From positions 1 to 64,000 of the forward strand of contig NZ_JBKKJT010000012.1 in assembly GCF_046614675.1 (NCBI RefSeq): a stretch of DNA of 64,000 nt. Direction: 5' to 3'. This DNA is from Chryseobacterium cupriresistens (GTDB lineage: Bacteria > Bacteroidota > Bacteroidia > Flavobacteriales > Weeksellaceae). The notes under the pieces were generated by a model. The model worked only from the letters and a program-made list of their open reading frames with translations, was not told the origin of the DNA and searched no databases. Position numbers and translations under genes: made by a program. This document shows positions 49,636 to 58,104 of this stretch, piece by piece (position 1 is the first letter of the stretch; every line of letters begins with the position of its first letter).

Positions 49636-50004
49636 ATGTTACAAACAGAATCAAGATTAAAAGTTGCTGATAACACAGGTGCTAAAGAAGTACTAGTGAT
49701 CAGAGTTCTGGGAGGAACCAGAAGAAGATATGCTTCAGTTGGTGATAAAATCGTTGTTACGATCAAGGATTCTACGCCATCTGGAAACGCTAAAAAAGGT
49801 CAGGTATCTAAAGCTGTAGTAGTAAGAACTAAAAAAGCAGTAAGAAGAAAAGATGGTTCATACATCAAATTCGACGACAATGCTTGTGTATTACTAAACG
49901 CAGCGGGAGAAATGAGAGGAACGCGTGTTTTCGGACCAGTTGCTCGTGAGTTGAGAGACAAAGAATATATGAAAATCATTTCATTAGCTCCTGAAGTACT
50001 TTAA
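49636..50004 (+). CDS. rplN: 50S ribosomal protein L14
   Basis: L14 (122 residues) forms intersubunit bridges and binds the silencing factor RsfS. It starts MLQTESRLKVADNTGAKEV, with DNACVLLNAAGEMRGTRVFGP further on. It is the first gene of the classical spc section, continuous here with S10. Confidence 0.98.
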   Translation: MLQTESRLKVADNTGAKEVLVIRVLGGTRRRYASVGDKIVVTIKDSTPSGNAKKGQVSKAVVVRTKKAVRRKDGSYIKFDDNACVLLNAAGEMRGTRVFGPVARELRDKEYMKIISLAPEVL

Positions 50005-50025
50005 TTTTAAAAATTTTTAAAAGAA

Positions 50026-50352
50026 ATGTCAAAGTTAAAAATAAAAAGAGGAGATAACGTAATCATTACTACTGGTAAGAAAGATATCAAAGGTAAGACA
50101 GGTGAAGTTATTGAAGTGATCAAGAAAGAAGGTAGAGACCCAAGAGTAATCGTTGCAGGACTTAACATCGTTAAAAAACACGTTAAGCCTTCAGCTTCTA
50201 ATCCTCAAGGAGGAATTACTGAGAAGGAAGCTTCTATTCATATCTCAAACGTAGCTTTAGTTGGTAAAGACGGAAAAGCTATCAAAATCGGTTATAAAAT
50301 CGAAGGAGATAAGAAAGTAAGAATTAACAAAAAAACGGGTGAAACTTTATAA
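50026..50352 (+). CDS. rplX: 50S ribosomal protein L24
   Basis: L24 (108 residues) is an assembly initiator with a KOW motif at the N-terminus (KIKRGDNVIITTGKKDIKGKTGEV). ASNPQGGITEKEASIHISNV is typical. Spacing of 21 bases to rplN and 11 to rplE. Confidence 0.97.
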   Translation: MSKLKIKRGDNVIITTGKKDIKGKTGEVIEVIKKEGRDPRVIVAGLNIVKKHVKPSASNPQGGITEKEASIHISNVALVGKDGKAIKIGYKIEGDKKVRINKKTGETL

Positions 50353-50363
50353 TTTGAATTAAC

Positions 50364-50915
50364 ATGGAATATATAGCAAGACCCAAAAAAGCATATAAAG
50401 AGACAATTGTTCCTGCAATGATGGAAGAATTCGGGTATAAGTCAGTAATGCAAGTACCTAAATTAGAGAAAATCGTTGTATCACAAGGTTTAGGTGATGC
50501 TACTGCAGACAAAAAAATCATTGATTATGCTGTAGAAGAGCTTACAAATATCACAGGTCAAAAGGCTGTTGGTACAATCTCTAAGAAAGACGAAGCTGCT
50601 TTCAAATTGAGAAAAGGTATGCCTGTAGGTGCAAAAGTTACTTTAAGAGGAAACCAGATGTATGAATTCTTAGACAGACTTACTGCTTCTGCTTTACCAC
50701 GTATCAGAGATTTCTCTGGTATCAAAGCTGATGGTTTCGATGGTAGAGGTAACTACAACTTAGGTATTACTGAGCAGATTATTTTCCCTGAAATCGTAAT
50801 TGACAAAGTGAAAAAAATCCAGGGGATGGACATCACTTTCGTTACTACTGCGAAAACAGATAAAGAAGCTAAAGCATTATTAACTCACTTCGGTTTACCA
50901 TTTAAAAAGAACTAA
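50364..50915 (+). CDS. rplE: 50S ribosomal protein L5
   Basis: L5 (183 residues) binds 5S rRNA and contacts S13 and P-site tRNA. KLEKIVVSQGLGDA and PRIRDFSGIKADGFDGRGNY are signatures. The length is normal. rpsN follows after 3 bases. Confidence 0.98.
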   Translation: MEYIARPKKAYKETIVPAMMEEFGYKSVMQVPKLEKIVVSQGLGDATADKKIIDYAVEELTNITGQKAVGTISKKDEAAFKLRKGMPVGAKVTLRGNQMYEFLDRLTASALPRIRDFSGIKADGFDGRGNYNLGITEQIIFPEIVIDKVKKIQGMDITFVTTAKTDKEAKALLTHFGLPFKKN

Positions 50916-50918
50916 GAA

Positions 50919-51188
50919 ATGGCTAAAGAATCAATGAAAGCGCGTGAGCGCAAAAGAGAAGCACTAGTTGCTAAATACGCTGCTAAAAGACAAGCTCTTA
51001 AAGAAGCTGGTGATTACGAAGGACTTCAAAAATTGCCTAAAAATGCTTCTCCTGTAAGATTACACAACAGATGTAAACTAACAGGTAGACCAAGAGGATA
51101 CATGAGAACGTTCGGTATTTCCAGAGTAACTTTCAGAGAAATGGCAAACAACGGTCTTATCCCAGGTGTAAGAAAAGCTAGTTGGTAA
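50919..51188 (+). CDS. rpsN: 30S ribosomal protein S14 (zinc-free form)
   Basis: S14 (89 residues) is the longer zinc-free type. The second half reads RLHNRCKLTGRPRGYMRTFG with a single Cys, so the CxxC zinc ribbon is absent. It ends with NNGLIPGVRKASW. A 146-base spacer with a strong hairpin follows before rpsH. Confidence 0.97.
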   Translation: MAKESMKARERKREALVAKYAAKRQALKEAGDYEGLQKLPKNASPVRLHNRCKLTGRPRGYMRTFGISRVTFREMANNGLIPGVRKASW

Positions 51189-51239
51189 TTATTACTAATT
51201 AAAAATCGGGACAATTAAGTTGTTCAGATACTAAAGATA

Positions 51240-51277
51240 AAAATATCAGACCGAAGATTTCTGAAGTCTGATATTTT
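51240..51277. other. Stem-loop between rpsN and rpsH
   Basis: AAAATATCAGAC (51240-51251) and GTCTGATATTTT (51266-51277) form a perfect 12-bp stem with a 14-base loop, in a 146-base spacer inside the spc section. After the stem come only mixed bases (ACTCTTC), so it is not a clear terminator. An attenuator, RNA processing site, ribosomal-protein binding site or remnant of a small palindromic element are all possible. Confidence 0.65.
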
Positions 51278-51334
51278 ACTCTTCAAGTCTTTGCAAAACT
51301 GATTGTTCTTTAACCAATAATTTATAAAAGAAAA

Positions 51335-51733
51335 ATGGTAACAGATCCAATTTCAGATTTCCTAACAAGAGTAAGGAACGCACAAAGCGCAGGCCACAAA
51401 GTGGTGGAAATTCCTGCATCGAAAATCAAAAAGGAGATTACTAAGATCTTATTTGATCAAGGGTATATCTTAAACTACAAGTTTGAAGATAACGCTGTTC
51501 AAGGAGTGATCAAAATCGCTTTAAAGTATGATAAGCAAACTAACAAACCGGCTATCAAGTCTATTCAAAGAGCTTCTAGACCAGGTTTGAGACAGTACAA
51601 AGGTTCAGCTGAGCTTCCAAGAGTACTAAACGGTTTGGGTATTTCTATCATCTCTACTTCTAAAGGAGTAATGACTGACAAGAAAGCTAGAGAAGAGAAA
51701 GTAGGCGGTGAAGTAATCTGCTATGTTTATTAA
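51335..51733 (+). CDS. rpsH: 30S ribosomal protein S8
   Basis: S8 (132 residues) is a primary 16S rRNA-binding protein and in E. coli the repressor of the spc operon. It starts MVTDPISDFLTRVRNAQ and ends with GVMTDKKAREEKVGGEVICYVY. It follows the unusual hairpin spacer, a place where autoregulation by S8 could act. Confidence 0.98.
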   Translation: MVTDPISDFLTRVRNAQSAGHKVVEIPASKIKKEITKILFDQGYILNYKFEDNAVQGVIKIALKYDKQTNKPAIKSIQRASRPGLRQYKGSAELPRVLNGLGISIISTSKGVMTDKKAREEKVGGEVICYVY

Positions 51734-51750
51734 TTTTTAATCAGAGGAAA

Positions 51751-52296
51751 ATGTCAAGAATTGGTAAAGCAATTATAACAATTCCAGCAGGAGTTACAAT
51801 CACTGAAAACAACGGTGTAGTAACTGTAAAAGGAGCTAAAGGAGAGCTTTCTCAGGAGCTTACTGCAGGAATTACTATAGAACAGAAAGATGGTGAACTT
51901 AACGTAAACAGACCATCTGATTCTAAACAACACAAAGCGCTTCACGGTTTATACAGAGCGTTAATCAACAACATGATTGTTGGTGTAAGTGCAGGTTTCG
52001 AAAAGAAACTTGAACTAGTAGGGGTAGGATATAGAGCTTCACACGCAGGTCAAAAACTTGAGTTGGCTTTAGGATTCTCTCACGGTATCGTATTAGAACT
52101 TCCAAGTGAAGTAAAAGTGGATACATTGACTGAAAAAGGTAAAAACCCAATTATTACTTTAACGTCTCACGACAACCAACTTCTAGGAATGGTAGCTGCA
52201 AAGATCCGTTCTTTCAGAAAGCCTGAGCCATACAAAGGAAAAGGTGTAAGATTCGTAGGAGAAATTGTTAGACGTAAAGCTGGTAAATCTGCTTAA
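51751..52296 (+). CDS. rplF: 50S ribosomal protein L6
   Basis: L6 (181 residues) lies near the factor-binding site. It starts MSRIGKAIITIPAGVTI and ends with EPYKGKGVRFVGEIVRRKAG. Two repeated alpha-beta domains are recognisable. Spacing of 17 bases to rpsH. Confidence 0.98.
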   Translation: MSRIGKAIITIPAGVTITENNGVVTVKGAKGELSQELTAGITIEQKDGELNVNRPSDSKQHKALHGLYRALINNMIVGVSAGFEKKLELVGVGYRASHAGQKLELALGFSHGIVLELPSEVKVDTLTEKGKNPIITLTSHDNQLLGMVAAKIRSFRKPEPYKGKGVRFVGEIVRRKAGKSA

Positions 52297-52311
52297 TAAA
52301 TTATAAGTATT

Positions 52312-52665
52312 ATGGCATTAAGTAAATTAGAAAAAAGAATAAGAATCAAAAGAAGAGTAAGAGGGAAAATCTCTGGATCTTCTGAATTGCCAAGATTATC
52401 TGTATACAAAAGTAATAAGGAAATTTACGCTCAGTTAATCGACGATAAAAATGGTAAAACTTTAGTTTCAGCTTCTTCAAGAGAGAAAGGTGTAGACGCT
52501 AAAGGGACTAAGACTGAAGTTTCTGCTGCTGTTGGTAAAGCTATCGCTGCTAAAGCTATCGCTGCAGGAATCGAAAGTATTGTATTTGACAGAAACGGAT
52601 TCGTATACCACGGTAGAGTAAAAGCTCTTGCTGATGGTGCAAGAGAAGGAGGACTTAAATTCTAA
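52312..52665 (+). CDS. rplR: 50S ribosomal protein L18
   Basis: L18 (117 residues) binds 5S rRNA. RLSVYKSNKEIYAQLIDD and the end VYHGRVKALADGAREGGLKF are typical. It lies in the standard place between rplF and rpsE. Confidence 0.97.
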   Translation: MALSKLEKRIRIKRRVRGKISGSSELPRLSVYKSNKEIYAQLIDDKNGKTLVSASSREKGVDAKGTKTEVSAAVGKAIAAKAIAAGIESIVFDRNGFVYHGRVKALADGAREGGLKF

Positions 52666-52684
52666 TCATTAAATTTCGGAAAAT

Positions 52685-53206
52685 ATGTTAGGACTAGATA
52701 ATATAGAAAGAGTAAAACCGGGAGGATTAGAATTAAAAGATCGTCTCGTAGCTGTTAACAGAGTAACAAAAGTAACAAAAGGAGGTAGAGCTTTCGGATT
52801 TTCTGCTATTGTTGTAGTAGGTAACGAAGAAGGTGTTATCGGTTTCGGTTTAGGAAAATCTAAAGAGGTTGCTTCTGCAATTGCTAAAGCAGTTGAAGAC
52901 GCTAAGAAAAACCTTGTGAAAGTTCCTGTAATGAACCATACTATCCCTCACCAAACTACTGCTAGATACGGTGGTGCAGATATCTTCCTAAGACCTGCTT
53001 CTCACGGTACAGGATTGATCGCCGGAGGTGCGGTAAGAGCGGTATTGGAATCTGCTGGTATTCACGATATCCTTTCAAAATCTAAAGGATCTTCTAACCC
53101 TCACAACGTAGTGAAAGCTACTTTCAAAGCGTTATTAGACATCAGAAGACCTGAAGAGATCGCTAGAATGAGAGGAATTTCTCTAAGTAAAGTGTTTAAC
53201 GGTTAA
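52685..53206 (+). CDS. rpsE: 30S ribosomal protein S5
   Basis: S5 (173 residues) controls decoding accuracy. The double-stranded-RNA-like N-domain includes VNRVTKVTKGGRAFGFSAIV, the loop where spectinomycin-resistance changes occur; it appears wild type. GTGLIAGGAVRAVLESAGI is in the second domain. rpmD starts 11 bases later. Confidence 0.98.
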   Translation: MLGLDNIERVKPGGLELKDRLVAVNRVTKVTKGGRAFGFSAIVVVGNEEGVIGFGLGKSKEVASAIAKAVEDAKKNLVKVPVMNHTIPHQTTARYGGADIFLRPASHGTGLIAGGAVRAVLESAGIHDILSKSKGSSNPHNVVKATFKALLDIRRPEEIARMRGISLSKVFNG

Positions 53207-53217
53207 TAATTAAAACA

Positions 53218-53394
53218 ATGGCAACAATTAAAGTAAAGCAAGTAAGAAGCGCTATTGGTAGAACAAAAACCCAAAAGAGAACGCTTGAAGCATTAGGATT
53301 AAAAAAACTTCACCAAGTTGTAGAACACGAAGCTACTCCTTCTATCTTAGGAATGATCGCTGCAGTAAGCCACTTACTTGAAGTTCAAAAATAA
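53218..53394 (+). CDS. rpmD: 50S ribosomal protein L30
   Basis: This is a 58-residue protein read directly from the bases. It starts MATIKVKQVRSAIGRTKTQK and contains LEALGLKKLHQVVEHE, the compact L30 fold. It is a normal short bacterial L30 in its usual position between rpsE and rplO. Confidence 0.96.
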   Translation: MATIKVKQVRSAIGRTKTQKRTLEALGLKKLHQVVEHEATPSILGMIAAVSHLLEVQK

Positions 53395-53415
53395 TTTTAT
53401 AAAAGAGAAATTAAA

Positions 53416-53865
53416 ATGAATTTAAATAACATAAAACCTGCTGCAGGATCTACTTTCAACTCAAAGAGAATTGGTAGAGGTCAAGGTAGTGGAAAAGGAG
53501 GTACTTCAACAAAAGGACACAAAGGTCAGAAAGCTAGAGCTGGTTATTCTCAAAAAATCGGTTTCGAAGGTGGACAGATGCCTTTACAAAGAAGATTACC
53601 TAAATTCGGATTCAAAAACGTAAACAGAAAAGAGTTTAGAGGAGTTAACCTTGATACTATCCAGACTTTAATCGAGAACAAATCCATCACCGGAGATATC
53701 ACGAAAGAAGTTTTAGTAGCAAACGGGATAATTTCTAAAAACGAATTAGTGAAAATTATGGGTAGAGGAGAATTGAAATCTGCGGTTTCAATCTCTGCTG
53801 ACAAATTCACTAAATCTGCTGAAGAGCTTATTGCTAAAGCAGGTGGAAAAGCAATTACCTTATAA
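53416..53865 (+). CDS. rplO: 50S ribosomal protein L15
   Basis: L15 (149 residues) is a late-assembly protein with a long Gly-rich N-terminal extension that threads into 23S rRNA, RIGRGQGSGKGGTSTKGHKG. It lies 21 bases after rpmD and 9 bases before secY. Confidence 0.98.
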   Translation: MNLNNIKPAAGSTFNSKRIGRGQGSGKGGTSTKGHKGQKARAGYSQKIGFEGGQMPLQRRLPKFGFKNVNRKEFRGVNLDTIQTLIENKSITGDITKEVLVANGIISKNELVKIMGRGELKSAVSISADKFTKSAEELIAKAGGKAITL

Positions 53866-53874
53866 TACTTACTA

Positions 53875-55254
53875 ATGAAAGAATTTATACAAACACTTAA
53901 AAATATTTGGAGTCTTAAAGAACTTAGAGATAAAATTCTCTTCACTTTAGGGATTATCCTTGTGTATAGATTCGCATCTTATATCTCGCTTCCTGCAATT
54001 AACCTTGCAGAGGTGGGAGATCTCTTAGAGCATTATAAAAATCAAGGCGGTAACAAGCAAGGAGCAGGTCTCCTTGGCTTGCTTTCGTCGTTTACGGGGG
54101 GAGCTTTCAGCCACGCTTCCGTAATGGCGTTGGGAATCATGCCTTATATTTCTGCTTCTATTATTGTTCAGTTGATGGGGATGGCTATTCCTTATCTTCA
54201 GAAGCTTCAGAAAGATGGAGAGTCAGGTAGAAATACATTGAACCAAATTACAAGATGGTTAACAATTGGAGTTTGTCTGGTACAGGCACCTTCTTACTTA
54301 ACTTCTATTACTCAATTATTCTTACCATATGCTCAGTTCCAGTCTGCATACTATGTAGAGCCAAATTCAATCATGTTCTGGTTGCCAAGTATTGTTATTT
54401 TGGTTGCCGGTTCAGTATTCGCAATGTGGCTGGGTGAAAAGATTACCGATAAAGGAATCGGAAATGGTATCTCTATCCTTATTATGGTGGGGATCCTTTC
54501 AAGATTACCTGAGGCATTCGTACAGGAGATGGCCGTGCAGAACGGAAAAGGAGGAATGGGATCTATCATGATCCTTATTGAAGTATTATTCTGGATGTTG
54601 GTAGTTCTTTTAGCAGTAATCTTATCAGTAGCTGTTAGAAAAATTCCAATTCAGTATGTAAGCAGAGCTCAAGCAAGAGGAGGTGTAAACAGAAATCTTA
54701 TGCAGGGAGCAAGACAATGGATTCCATTGAAAGTAAATGCTGCTGGTGTAATGCCGATTATCTTTGCCCAGGCATTGATGTTCGTACCAGGATTATTAAC
54801 AAAATTCGATGAGTCTAACACTTTTCTTGCAGGTTTCAAGAATGTTTTTAGCTGGCAGTACAACGTATTGTTTGCGCTATTAATTATTATCTTCTCATTT
54901 TTCTATACTGCGATTACAATTCCGGTAAACCAGATGGCTGATGACTTGAAGAGAAATGGAGGTTTAGTACCGAAAGTAAGACCCGGTAAAGAGACCGCTG
55001 ATTATTTAGATGATATTTTATCAAAAATTACCTTGCCAGGTGCAATTTTTTTATCTATCTTTGCAGTCCTTCCAGCAATTGTGCATGGAAGCTTTGTTCA
55101 GACAGATGCGTTTGCCCTATTTTTCGGGGGAACATCATTATTAATTATGGTGGGTGTAATTTTAGATACAGTTCAACAGATTAATACTTATCTGCTGAAC
55201 CATCATTATGATGGCTTAATGCAGTCTAAATTATCAAGAACGACTGGATATTAA
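53875..55254 (+). CDS. secY: Protein translocase subunit SecY
   Basis: This is the 459-residue channel of the Sec translocon with ten membrane segments. RFASYISLPAINL is near the start. The plug region and LGIMPYISASIIVQLMG follow, and RKIPIQYVSRAQARGG is the cytosolic loop that meets SecA and the ribosome. Several nearby frames on the other strand are shadows. No adk or map gene separates it from infA, which starts 3 bases after it. Confidence 0.97.
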   Translation: MKEFIQTLKNIWSLKELRDKILFTLGIILVYRFASYISLPAINLAEVGDLLEHYKNQGGNKQGAGLLGLLSSFTGGAFSHASVMALGIMPYISASIIVQLMGMAIPYLQKLQKDGESGRNTLNQITRWLTIGVCLVQAPSYLTSITQLFLPYAQFQSAYYVEPNSIMFWLPSIVILVAGSVFAMWLGEKITDKGIGNGISILIMVGILSRLPEAFVQEMAVQNGKGGMGSIMILIEVLFWMLVVLLAVILSVAVRKIPIQYVSRAQARGGVNRNLMQGARQWIPLKVNAAGVMPIIFAQALMFVPGLLTKFDESNTFLAGFKNVFSWQYNVLFALLIIIFSFFYTAITIPVNQMADDLKRNGGLVPKVRPGKETADYLDDILSKITLPGAIFLSIFAVLPAIVHGSFVQTDAFALFFGGTSLLIMVGVILDTVQQINTYLLNHHYDGLMQSKLSRTTGY

Positions 55255-55257
55255 TTT

Positions 55258-55473
55258 ATGGCAAAACAAAAACATATTGAACAAGATGGCGTGATCGTGG
55301 AAGCACTTTCTAACGCCATGTTCCGTGTAGAGCTGGAAAATGGGCATATCCTTATTGCTCATATCTCCGGCAAAATGAGAATGCATTATATTAAACTTTT
55401 ACCTGGAGATAAGGTAAAACTAGAAATGTCTCCCTATGATTTAACAAAAGGGAGGATCACATTTAGATATTAA
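55258..55473 (+). CDS. infA: Translation initiation factor IF-1
   Basis: IF-1 (71 residues) is an S1-type OB-fold protein that blocks the A site during initiation. It starts MAKQKHIEQDGVIVEALSNA and ends with KGRITFRY. It is translationally close to secY (3 bases). A hairpin separates it from rpmJ. Confidence 0.97.
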   Translation: MAKQKHIEQDGVIVEALSNAMFRVELENGHILIAHISGKMRMHYIKLLPGDKVKLEMSPYDLTKGRITFRY

Positions 55474-55481
55474 AACAATTA

Positions 55482-55509
55482 GCCAAATGGAATACCCATT
55501 CCATTTGGC
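55482..55509. other. Stem-loop between infA and rpmJ
   Basis: GCCAAATGGAAT and ATTCCATTTGGC form a perfect 12-bp stem with the tetraloop ACCC, 8 bases after the infA stop. No T-run follows, so it is unlikely to end transcription fully. It may set mRNA decay or the ratio of upstream to downstream products. Confidence 0.7.
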
Positions 55510-55535
55510 ATTTGTAAAAAATAAATACTATCAAA

Positions 55536-55652
55536 ATGAAAGTAAGAGCATCAATTAAAAAAAGAAGCGCTGATTGCAAAATCGTACGCAGAAAAGGTGT
55601 ACTATTCGTAATCAACAAGAAGAACCCAAAATTTAAACAAAGACAAGGTTAA
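55536..55652 (+). CDS. rpmJ: 50S ribosomal protein L36 (zinc-free form)
   Basis: This is a 38-residue protein read directly from the bases. It starts MKVRASIKKRSADCKIVRRK and ends NPKFKQRQG. Only Cys14 of the usual zinc-binding Cys/Cys/Cys/His set remains, so it is the zinc-independent type. It lies between infA and rpsM as in most bacteria. Confidence 0.95.
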   Translation: MKVRASIKKRSADCKIVRRKGVLFVINKKNPKFKQRQG

Positions 55653-55661
55653 CATTAAATT

Positions 55662-56039
55662 ATGGCGAGAATTGCAGGTATTGATTTACCAAAAAACAAA
55701 AGAGGTGTTATCGGTTTAACTTACATCTATGGAGTAGGAAGAAGTACTTCTTCTGAAATCCTTAAAGCTGCCGGTATCAGCGAAGACAAGAAAGTCAACG
55801 AATGGAATGACGATGAATTGGCTGCAATCAGAACATATATCTCTGAAAACGTAAAAGTAGAAGGAGAATTGAGATCTGAAGTGCAATTGAACATCAAGAG
55901 ATTGATGGACATAGGATGCCAACGAGGAATACGTCACAGACTTGGATTACCTTTAAGAGGCCAGAGAACGAAAAACAACTCTAGAACACGTAAAGGGAAG
56001 AGAAAAACTGTTGCTAACAAGAAAAAAGCTAGTAAATAA
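55662..56039 (+). CDS. rpsM: 30S ribosomal protein S13
   Basis: S13 (125 residues) contacts P-site tRNA and L5. It starts MARIAGIDLPKNKRGVIGLT. The signature RRGIRHRLGLPLRGQRTKNN is near the C-terminus, followed by a basic tail. It is the first gene of the classical alpha section, 9 bases after rpmJ. Confidence 0.98.
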   Translation: MARIAGIDLPKNKRGVIGLTYIYGVGRSTSSEILKAAGISEDKKVNEWNDDELAAIRTYISENVKVEGELRSEVQLNIKRLMDIGCQRGIRHRLGLPLRGQRTKNNSRTRKGKRKTVANKKKASK

Positions 56040-56051
56040 TCGTTAGGAATT

Positions 56052-56441
56052 ATGGCAAAACAAACTAAAGTAGTTAAGAAAAGAAAAGTAAAAGTTGAAG
56101 CTATTGGTGAAGCTCATATTCAGGCTTCTTTCAATAACATCATCATTTCTTTAACAAATAAAAACGGAGAGGTTATCTCTTGGGCTTCTGCCGGTAAAAT
56201 GGGTTTCAGAGGTTCTAAAAAGAATACTCCATTTGCTGCTCAGATGGCAGCTGAAAATTGCTCTGCTGTAGCTCACGAAGCTGGTTTAAGAAGAGTAAAG
56301 GTGTTTGTGAAAGGTCCAGGTGCAGGTAGAGAATCTGCTATCAGATCTATCCACAATTCAGGAATTGAAGTTAGCGAAATCATTGATGTGACTCCTATGC
56401 CACACAATGGATGTAGACCACCAAAAAGAAGAAGAGTTTAA
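56052..56441 (+). CDS. rpsK: 30S ribosomal protein S11
   Basis: S11 (129 residues) lies on the platform near the anti-Shine-Dalgarno region. It contains VKGPGAGRESAIRSI and ends with THN-type segment PMPHNGCRPPKRRRV. Length and position are standard. Confidence 0.98.
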   Translation: MAKQTKVVKKRKVKVEAIGEAHIQASFNNIIISLTNKNGEVISWASAGKMGFRGSKKNTPFAAQMAAENCSAVAHEAGLRRVKVFVKGPGAGRESAIRSIHNSGIEVSEIIDVTPMPHNGCRPPKRRRV

Positions 56442-56460
56442 TTTTTAGAATTTACCCATT

Positions 56461-57069
56461 ATGGCAAGATATATTGGACCTAAAACTAAGATTGCTAGAA
56501 AGTTTGGTGCTGCAATCTACGGAGATGATAAAAACTTCGAAAAAAGAAAGAACCAACCGCCAGGACAACACGGTCCTAACAAAAGAAGAGGTGCTAAAAA
56601 ATCAGAATATGCAATTCAGTTAGCTGAAAAACAAAAAGCTAAATATACTTACGGTATTTTAGAAAGACAGTTTGCTAACCTATTTGACAAAGCACACAGA
56701 AGTAAAGGTGTAACAGGGGAAGTTCTATTACAACTTTGTGAATCAAGATTGGATAACGTAGTATACAGATTAGGTTTTGCTAAAACAAGATCTGGAGCTA
56801 GACAATTGGTTTCTCACAGACACATCACTGTGAACGGGGAAATTCTTAATATCCCTTCTTACTTGGTAAAAGCTGGTGATGTAATCGCTGTAAGAGAAAA
56901 GTCTAAGTCTCTTGAAGTTGTTACCAATGCATTGGCTTCTAAGTCAAACTATGAGTGGTTACAATTCAACGATGAGAAGAAAGAAGGAACTTTCGTTTCT
57001 GCTCCTGAAAGAATCCAGATTCCGGAGGACATTAAGGAGAACCTTATCGTCGAACTTTACTCTAAATAA
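56461..57069 (+). CDS. rpsD: 30S ribosomal protein S4
   Basis: S4 (202 residues) nucleates 30S assembly and is the usual repressor of the alpha operon. The S4 RNA-binding domain reads SRLDNVVYRLGFAKTRSGARQLVSHRHITVNG. The N-terminus lacks a zinc-binding Cys set. It precedes rpoA by 33 bases. Confidence 0.98.
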   Translation: MARYIGPKTKIARKFGAAIYGDDKNFEKRKNQPPGQHGPNKRRGAKKSEYAIQLAEKQKAKYTYGILERQFANLFDKAHRSKGVTGEVLLQLCESRLDNVVYRLGFAKTRSGARQLVSHRHITVNGEILNIPSYLVKAGDVIAVREKSKSLEVVTNALASKSNYEWLQFNDEKKEGTFVSAPERIQIPEDIKENLIVELYSK

Positions 57070-57102
57070 TTTTTTAATCAAATTTTTGCTCAACCCAATA
57101 AT

Positions 57103-58098
57103 ATGGCAATTTTACAATTCATAAAACCCGATAAAGTAATTTTACTTAACTCTGATGAATTTAAAGGTCAATTTGAATTCAGACCTTTAGAACCAGGTTT
57201 CGGGCTTACAATCGGTAATGCTTTGAGAAGAGTGTTGCTTTCTTCTCTGGAAGGATACGCTATTTCATCTATCAAAATAGAAGGTGTAGAGCACGAATTT
57301 TCAACTATTCCAGGAGTAATCGAAGACGTTACCGAAATTATTCTTAACCTTAAGCAGGTAAGATTAAAAGCTGCAGCAGAAGGCCAGGCTAACGAGCAGG
57401 TTGTTGCTAAAGTTTCAGGTCAAACGGTTATTACTGCTGGTGATTTAGGAAAGTCTATCAATGGATTTGAGGTTCTGAACCCGGATCTAGTGATCTGCAA
57501 CCTAAACAGTGATGTAACTTTCGAAATTACTTTCAATATTGAAAAAGGTAGAGGGTATGTTCCTTCTGAACAAAATAAATCAAACAATGCTCCTGTAGGA
57601 ACTATTGCTATTGACTCTATTTTCACGCCGATCAAGAAAGTACAATACAGCATTGAAAATTATCGTGTAGAGCAAAAAACAGACTACGAAAAACTTGTAT
57701 TAGATATAGAAACTGACGGGTCTATCAGCCCTCAGAATGCTTTAACTGAAGCTTCTAAGATATTAATTTATCACTTCATGCTATTCTCTGATGAGAGAAT
57801 CACGCTTGAAACTGAAGCTGTAAAAGCATCTATCCAGTACGATGAAGAAACTCTTCACACAAGACAACTTCTTAAGTCTAAATTAGCAGATATGGATCTT
57901 TCTGTAAGAGCCCTTAACTGTCTGAAAGCGGCTGAAGTAGAAACTCTTGGAGAACTGGTTTCTTACAGTAAGTCTGATTTGATGAAATTCAGAAATTTTG
58001 GTAAAAAATCTTTGACAGAACTAGAAGAATTAGTGCATTCAAAAGGTCTTAACTTCGGTTTCGACGTTGCAAAATATAAGTTAGACGCTGATAAATAA
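57103..58098 (+). CDS. rpoA: RNA polymerase alpha subunit
   Basis: RpoA (331 residues) has an N-terminal dimerisation domain (about 1-230) with FRPLEPGFGLTIGNALRRVLLSS and a C-terminal domain (about 250-325) with SVRALNCLKAAEVETLGELV that contacts activators and UP elements. The linker is normal. It stands between rpsD and rplQ as in most bacteria. Confidence 0.98.
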   Translation: MAILQFIKPDKVILLNSDEFKGQFEFRPLEPGFGLTIGNALRRVLLSSLEGYAISSIKIEGVEHEFSTIPGVIEDVTEIILNLKQVRLKAAAEGQANEQVVAKVSGQTVITAGDLGKSINGFEVLNPDLVICNLNSDVTFEITFNIEKGRGYVPSEQNKSNNAPVGTIAIDSIFTPIKKVQYSIENYRVEQKTDYEKLVLDIETDGSISPQNALTEASKILIYHFMLFSDERITLETEAVKASIQYDEETLHTRQLLKSKLADMDLSVRALNCLKAAEVETLGELVSYSKSDLMKFRNFGKKSLTELEELVHSKGLNFGFDVAKYKLDADK

Positions 58099-58104
58099 TT
58101 AATA

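Noticed and set aside
51240..51277. Transcription terminator inside the spc section
   Set aside because: The stem is perfect but no T-run follows, and essential genes downstream have no visible promoter of their own.
53550..53945. 131-codon minus-strand frame across rplO and secY
   Set aside because: It covers two conserved genes in the opposite sense and has no recognisable content.
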